NCBI GenBank assembly: GCA_964568805.1
Contig: CAZMRW010000014.1
Span: forward strand, 1-57,763
Direction of reading: 5' to 3'
DNA from: CAZMRW01 sp964568805
Lineage (GTDB): Bacteria; Pseudomonadota; Gammaproteobacteria; Methylococcales; Methylomonadaceae
DNA: 57,763 bases
The notes under the pieces were generated by a model, which was not told the origin of the DNA, did no database searches, and saw only the letters and a program-made list of their open reading frames with translations. This document shows, piece by piece, positions 53,579 through 57,763 of the stretch. The position numbers and the translations under genes were made by a program. Numbering within the stretch: position 1 is the first letter of the stretch; every line of letters begins with the position of its first letter.

Positions 53579-56019
53579 CGCCGGCATCGAAACACGCTGC
53601 CGGAATCGGGACGTTATCGTTTGCGATAGCACTGATTTCCGGTGTCTCTCTCGCCTATGAAATTCTTTTGATGCGGCTGTTTTCGATCATCCAGTGGCAT
53701 CATTTCGCCTACATGATCATTAGCCTGGCATTATTGGGTTATGGCGTCAGCGGCGTTTTTCTGGCCTTGCTGCGCGACTGGCTGAGCAATCGTTTCGACC
53801 GGATTTTCCCTTCGGCGGTCATTTTGTTCGGCATTTCGGCGCCCGGCTGCTTCTGGCTGGTCCAGCTTTTGCCGTTCAATCCGGCGGAAATTTTCTGGGT
53901 TCCGCAGCAATTGCTGTATTTACTGATCCACTATCTTCTGTTGGCGCTGCCGTTCTTTTTTTCCGCGACGGCGATCGGTCTCGCGTTGTACCGTTACCGC
54001 GAGCACGTGTCCGGCATTTATGCCGCCGATCTGGTGGGTGCGGGACTTGGCAGCCTGGTGATCATCGGCGTGCTATTTTTAATGTCGCCTGAACAGGCAT
54101 TGATGGCGCTGTCGCTGATCGCGGTAGTCGGCGCGGTGCCTTTTTATTTAACGTCGGCCAAGCAAAATCGGTGGGGCCTCTCCGCCAGCCTTGGTGCCGC
54201 TGCGTTGCTGTTGCTGGTGCCGGCTGACTGGCAAACGCTGCAGATCTCGCCATACAAGGAATTGCCGCAAATGCTGCGTATTCCCGGCACGCGCATAATT
54301 GACCGGTTTTCCAGCCCGATCGCTTATGTCGATATCGCTGAAAATGCCACGACGCCCTTTCGCCATGCGCCCGGACTGAGCCTGAATGCGGACAAGGAAC
54401 CGCCCCGGCAATTGGCAGTGTTTACCGATGCCGACAATATGACGGCATTGACGCACTACGACGGCGATGAACAAACCATAGCTTACCTGGATCAAACCAC
54501 ATCCGCGTTGCCCTTCCATTTACATACGCCCGGCCATTTGTTGATTTTGGGCGCAGGAACCGGCAATGATGTCTTGCAAGCCCGTTTTTTTGGTGTCAAA
54601 TCAGTTGATGCGGTCGAGTTGAACGGACAATTGCTTCACTACCTCCGCACTCGGCACGATGATTTTAGCGGCCGCATTTTTTCGAATAGCGGCATCCGCT
54701 GGCATATCGGCGAGGCACGAGGCTTCGTGGCTGCATCGAAAGAGCATTTCGATATGATTCAAATTTCGCTGCTGGATGCCTTCGGCGCTTCCTCGGCCGG
54801 TTTATATGCTCTCAGCGAAAATTATTTGTACACCGTTGAGGCCTTGCAGGATTACCTGCAGCATCTTAATCCGCAAGGCTTTTTAGCGATCACCCGCTGG
54901 GTCAAGATGCCGCCGCGCGATACGCTGAAACTGTTTACAACCGCCGTCATGGCCCTGGAAAACGCCGGTTATGCCAATCCGGAACGGCAGTTGCTCATGA
55001 TACGCGGATGGCAAACCAGCACGCTATTGATCAAAAACGGCGAAGTGACGCCGGAAGAAATCGGCGCTCTGAAAAAGTTCTGCGAGGAGCGCAGTTTCGA
55101 TATCGATTATTATCCGGGGGTTAGCGAAGCCGAAACCAATCGCTACAATATCCTGCCGGAATCTTATTATTACCGCGCAGCACAAGCATTATTAGGCCCT
55201 GAACGCGACGCGTATATCGAGAACTATAAATTCGATATCCGCCCTGCGACCGATGATCAGCCGTATTTTTTCAAGTACTTCAAATGGGCTACCTTGCCCG
55301 AAATCGCATCATTATACGGGCAAGGCGGCATTTCATTGTTGGAAAGCGGCTATTTGATTTTGGTCGCCGGCGCCTTGCAGGCGCTGCTCGCAAGCGCGCT
55401 GTTTATCGGATTGCCCATGTTGATCTGGAAGGATAAGACCGGTTTTAAGCTCCATTCGAAGTTACCGTGGCGATTACTGGCGTTCTTTTTTTGTCTGGGT
55501 CTGGCATTCCTGTTTATCGAAATTGCCTTCATTCAGAAATTCATCCTGTTCCTGCACCACCCCGTTTATTCGGTCGCGGTCGTTTTGAGCACTTTTTTGA
55601 TTTCGGCCGGAATCGGCAGTTACGCTACGAGATATATCGTACAATACCGCTTTGGGCACTGTTATCCGATCGCAGGGATTGCTGTCATCGCTTTATTGTA
55701 TCTTTTCTTTCTTAAGGATCTGACTGCTGTTTTACTGCATCAACCCACGTCGGTTAACATTATGGTTTCGATAATGTTAACCTTGCCCTTGGGCTTTTTT
55801 ATGGGCATGCCATTTCCCATTGGATTAAATCGCACCAGCCAAACGGATCCGGCGCTGATTCCCTGGGCCTGGAGCATTAACGGCTTTGCATCGGTCATCA
55901 GCGCCATGCTGGCGACCTTGATCGCGATTCACTGGGGCTTCAACGTTCTGATATTAGCCGCAGTCGGGCTTTATATCCTTGCCGGGTTCTGTTTACCTGC
56001 GGCCTTTGAACAAGAATGA
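53575..56019 (+). CDS. membrane-embedded spermidine-synthase-like protein
   Basis: An 814-residue polytopic protein with a central spermidine/spermine-synthase-like domain. Around eight N-terminal membrane helices begin with LSFAIALISGVSLAYEILLM. The SAM-type motif LLILGAGTGNDVLQARFFGV is at 323-342 and the family's GEARGF and DMIQISLLDAFGASSAGLYA follow. More helices fill the last ~220 residues (LAFLFIEIAFIQKFILFLHH). It starts at TTG overlapping the TGA of the methyltransferase gene. Product unknown; many such fusions lack the decarboxy-SAM site. Confidence 0.8.
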   Translation: MTPASKHAAGIGTLSFAIALISGVSLAYEILLMRLFSIIQWHHFAYMIISLALLGYGVSGVFLALLRDWLSNRFDRIFPSAVILFGISAPGCFWLVQLLPFNPAEIFWVPQQLLYLLIHYLLLALPFFFSATAIGLALYRYREHVSGIYAADLVGAGLGSLVIIGVLFLMSPEQALMALSLIAVVGAVPFYLTSAKQNRWGLSASLGAAALLLLVPADWQTLQISPYKELPQMLRIPGTRIIDRFSSPIAYVDIAENATTPFRHAPGLSLNADKEPPRQLAVFTDADNMTALTHYDGDEQTIAYLDQTTSALPFHLHTPGHLLILGAGTGNDVLQARFFGVKSVDAVELNGQLLHYLRTRHDDFSGRIFSNSGIRWHIGEARGFVAASKEHFDMIQISLLDAFGASSAGLYALSENYLYTVEALQDYLQHLNPQGFLAITRWVKMPPRDTLKLFTTAVMALENAGYANPERQLLMIRGWQTSTLLIKNGEVTPEEIGALKKFCEERSFDIDYYPGVSEAETNRYNILPESYYYRAAQALLGPERDAYIENYKFDIRPATDDQPYFFKYFKWATLPEIASLYGQGGISLLESGYLILVAGALQALLASALFIGLPMLIWKDKTGFKLHSKLPWRLLAFFFCLGLAFLFIEIAFIQKFILFLHHPVYSVAVVLSTFLISAGIGSYATRYIVQYRFGHCYPIAGIAVIALLYLFFLKDLTAVLLHQPTSVNIMVSIMLTLPLGFFMGMPFPIGLNRTSQTDPALIPWAWSINGFASVISAMLATLIAIHWGFNVLILAAVGLYILAGFCLPAAFEQE

Positions 56020-56065
56020 AGGACTTGCCCATCCCTTGCAGCTTAGCCTGTAACACAGACCGTTT

Positions 56066-56407
56066 CTATTGAGGCGGCTCCATCTCAGCCGCTAACGGCG
56101 GCTTATCCCAGTCCTGTACGGCGTCATACATTACATTTTCCGGAACAGGCACGAGATGCCCTTTGCCATACATGCACTGGATAAAGCCGATGTCATAAAG
56201 CTGTTGCCCCTCTTCATCAGAATTTGGCTTGTCTTTAGACGTATCGATTTGGCTTCGGGCATATTGCCGGCAGTTGACATCGTCATTATGGAACTCGGTG
56301 AAGCCCTTATCGGCCCCCGGCAGCACCAAAACGCCGGGTCCGCTGGGAACGCTCGAACAGGAAGCGAGCAGTAATAACAGCAAAAACGATTTTAGAGTCT
56401 GTACCAT
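56066..56407 (-). CDS. small envelope lipoprotein
   Basis: A 113-residue lipoprotein: signal MVQTLKSFLLLLLLASC with lipobox LASC. The mature part has the motif YDIGFIQCMYGKGHLVPVPE, with two more cysteines (NCRQYA and QCMYGKG). A related motif YIHCMYAHGHRVPV occurs in the broken gene at 57218-57498. Such proteins are often glycine-zipper family members anchored in the outer membrane. It lies convergent with the synthase-like gene. Confidence 0.75.
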   Translation of the reverse strand: MVQTLKSFLLLLLLASCSSVPSGPGVLVLPGADKGFTEFHNDDVNCRQYARSQIDTSKDKPNSDEEGQQLYDIGFIQCMYGKGHLVPVPENVMYDAVQDWDKPPLAAEMEPPQ

Positions 56408-56682
56408 GGTAGATAATCTCCGTTAGGGAACGATTTTTTGCCAACTATTCGAACAGTTTCGGACATAAGGGTAATAGTCGGCAGTTGTCTGATGTCTCTG
56501 ATCATAGCCGCCTCAAGAGACATGTAAGCCATAAAAATAGAGCCCGATTAATTTGAATTCGCGACCAGCAAATTATCACAAAATTAGCTTGCCCTACAAA
56601 GAACAACATGGATTAACTTTATCCTTGCGTATTCAACTCTCGGCGCGGTAGTCAACACGATTAATCAACGAAGTCATTGTTG

Positions 56683-57141
56683 TCAGCGGCGCCCGCGGCT
56701 GCCTCCCTGACTCATCCCTCCTCTGCCTGGACTAATGCTGCGGCTGCCTCCCCGGCTCATTCCGCCTCTGCCTGGACTAATGCCGCGGCTGCCGCCCCGG
56801 CTTATTCCGTCTCTGCCGGGGCTAATGCCGCCTCTATAAGTGCCTCGACTGTCATGACGCGTCCCCCAGTTAGGGCGTATTCCAGGTTTGCCCCCCCAGT
56901 ATTGACGGCTATCCCATCGATAACGCCAGGGCTGGTATCCGTAATAACGATAAGGCGCGTAGCCATAATAATAGGGTCGATAGTTATAATAACTATAGGG
57001 CCAGTAACCATAACTAAAGCCATAGGGCGCATATCCGTAATACCCGGAAGAATAATAACCGTAAGGACGGGCATAAATTGCGCAGCCTTGCATTATAAGG
57101 ACTAGCCCCAGAGCCGCTGCCGATAATACAAAACGTTTCAT
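56683..57141 (-). CDS. Y/G-rich lipoprotein with RG-rich tandem repeats
   Basis: A 152-residue lipoprotein with signal MKRFVLSAAALGLVLIMQGC (lipobox MQGC, Cys20). Residues ~25-75 are Tyr/Gly/Pro-rich (YYSSGYYGYAPYGFSYGYWP) and the C-terminus contains three 15-residue repeats, ISPGRGGMSRGGSRG in type, encoded by 45-bp units. The basic arginine/glycine tail could bind anionic surface polymers or nucleic acid. A GAGAGGGTC stretch near the ATG serves as ribosome-binding site. Function unknown. Confidence 0.7.
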   Translation of the reverse strand: MKRFVLSAAALGLVLIMQGCAIYARPYGYYSSGYYGYAPYGFSYGYWPYSYYNYRPYYYGYAPYRYYGYQPWRYRWDSRQYWGGKPGIRPNWGTRHDSRGTYRGGISPGRDGISRGGSRGISPGRGGMSRGGSRSISPGRGGMSQGGSRGRR

Positions 57142-57217
57142 ATGACCCTCTCTTTAGTGCGATTGAATGATTCAGTTTTTCGATGAGTTAAGGACTGGAT
57201 CAGGAAAGCGAATGATT

Positions 57218-57498
57218 TTATCTGAGCGGGGGCAATGGGATGTTATAGAGTGGATAATTCTCAAGTGCCCTTTGCGGATTTTCATCGATAAAGTTTCCGG
57301 AAACCGGAACACGATGACCATGAGCATACATGCAATGTATATAACTGATATCCTGTCTCTCCTGTGCCTCGTAATCTGATCCTATGGCCGCATCAGCGCC
57401 GGCAACCGCGCTACTCACCCAGCTGGTGGTGGAAGCCTGACTTGGGGCGACACCGCCAAATTGAGCAAAAGCAAAAATTCTGGAGATCGTAATACCAT
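57218..57498 (-). pseudogene. frameshifted envelope lipoprotein gene
   Basis: The C-terminal part (ISYIHCMYAHGHRVPVSGNF) is paralogous to the lipoprotein at 56066. This frame is open further upstream without an ATG and reads ...FAFAQFGGVAPSQASTTSWV. An ATG at 57498 with a GGGAG ribosome-binding site opens another frame, MVLRSPEFLLLLNLAVSP. A one-base change in the T-run near 57,475 would join them, so a frameshift is likely. A GTG at 57418 could still give a 66-residue product. Confidence 0.45.
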
Positions 57499-57763
57499 GA
57501 ACACTCCCGATGTCTAATGCTTGATTGAAAATCAGGTCCGTTTTCTACTGTCCAGAGACGCTTGTGCATCGCCTAACATTAAGCCATTGTGTATATCGAT
57601 ATCCAAATCATGAAAATATCACGGTGCAGCACCAGCTTAATGATGAGAGATGGCTTCGTCCAAGCCGCCTACTAATTAAGTAGCTGCATTATTAGACAAT
57701 AAAAATTAGTAACTATTCAGCCCCTTTAAAACCTCAAGTTTTTAAAGCAGACCGATGTTACAA
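57499..57763. other. AT-rich region without recognised gene
   Basis: Nothing convincing was found in these 265 bases up to the window edge. There are no long frames, no repeat of the types above and no tRNA-like folding by eye. It may contain the promoter of the broken lipoprotein gene and intergenic DNA. Confidence 0.5.

Noticed and set aside
56677..57105. Rightward A/S/P-rich frame of 142 codons opposite the Y/G-rich lipoprotein
   Set aside because: Low-complexity antisense of the repeats; the opposite strand has a proper lipoprotein signal and ribosome-binding site.
1..57763. CRISPR arrays, tRNA or rRNA genes
   Set aside because: No regularly spaced direct repeats and no tRNA or rRNA signatures were noticed on either strand; the palindromic repeats are dispersed and single.

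Overview
The window is a junction between a transposable (Mu-type) prophage and host chromosome. Positions 1 to about 38,366 are prophage and the rest is host DNA. The host genes (mutS, ugd, a gap-pyk operon, tandem protein-isoaspartate methyltransferases) and several families of short palindromic intergenic repeats suggest a gammaproteobacterium. A methanotroph-like lineage (Methylococcales) is my best guess, from general resemblance only. The left end of the prophage lies outside the window.

The prophage reads as a mosaic. A leftward early operon covers 1-7838: small regulators, a MuA-type DDE transposase, a MuB/ExeA-like AAA+ ATPase and a Gam-like end-binding protein. It is extended by a control block at 7,940-11,200 with a P22-type antirepressor, a Rha-type regulator, a Ner/BcepMu gp16-like HTH protein and a divergent CI-like repressor, with a well-formed leftward promoter between the last two. 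In this block, rightward genes are interleaved antisense to leftward ones. Positions 11,229-12,180 carry two rightward accessory genes, a lipoprotein and a helical-repeat protein, next to host-type palindromic repeats. Positions 12,213-13,969 form a leftward, chain-overlapped operon with a GH108 endolysin. From 14,104 rightward come small membrane proteins and lipoproteins, then a Mu-like packaging and head module: DUF2730, gp26-like, gp27-like small terminase, gp28-like large terminase, gp29-like portal, a MuF protein with a C-terminal nuclease-like domain, gpG, protease/scaffold, decoration protein, gpT-like major capsid protein, gp35, gp36 and gp37. The tail module is of siphovirus type as in B3/D3112-like phages: tail tube, tail chaperones with a -1 frameshift site, tape measure, a LamG-bearing protein, a DUF2163 protein and a large tip protein.

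Right of the tail genes the DNA turns AT-rich. The first host feature is the 3' part of a GmrSD-like (DUF1524 plus DUF4357/RAMA-like) gene without its 5' part, consistent with prophage insertion into it. Next come a PIN-domain toxin-antitoxin pair, a 166-bp MITE-like element, a SWIM zinc-finger protein, mutS, ugd, pyk and gap (leftward), a PilZ protein, an esterase, a GFA-family protein, a TetR regulator divergent from a glutathione S-transferase with two palindromic operators between them, two pcm genes, a membrane-embedded spermidine-synthase-like protein, and small envelope lipoproteins, one of them apparently frameshifted.

The points most worth checking are the -1 frameshift site in the tail chaperone gene, the nuclease-like tail of MuF, the antisense gene pairs of the control block, the invasion of the prophage by host-type repeats, a repeated palindromic motif that may mark late promoters, and the truncated restriction-like gene at the right boundary. 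No database search was possible, so family names rest on motif recognition.
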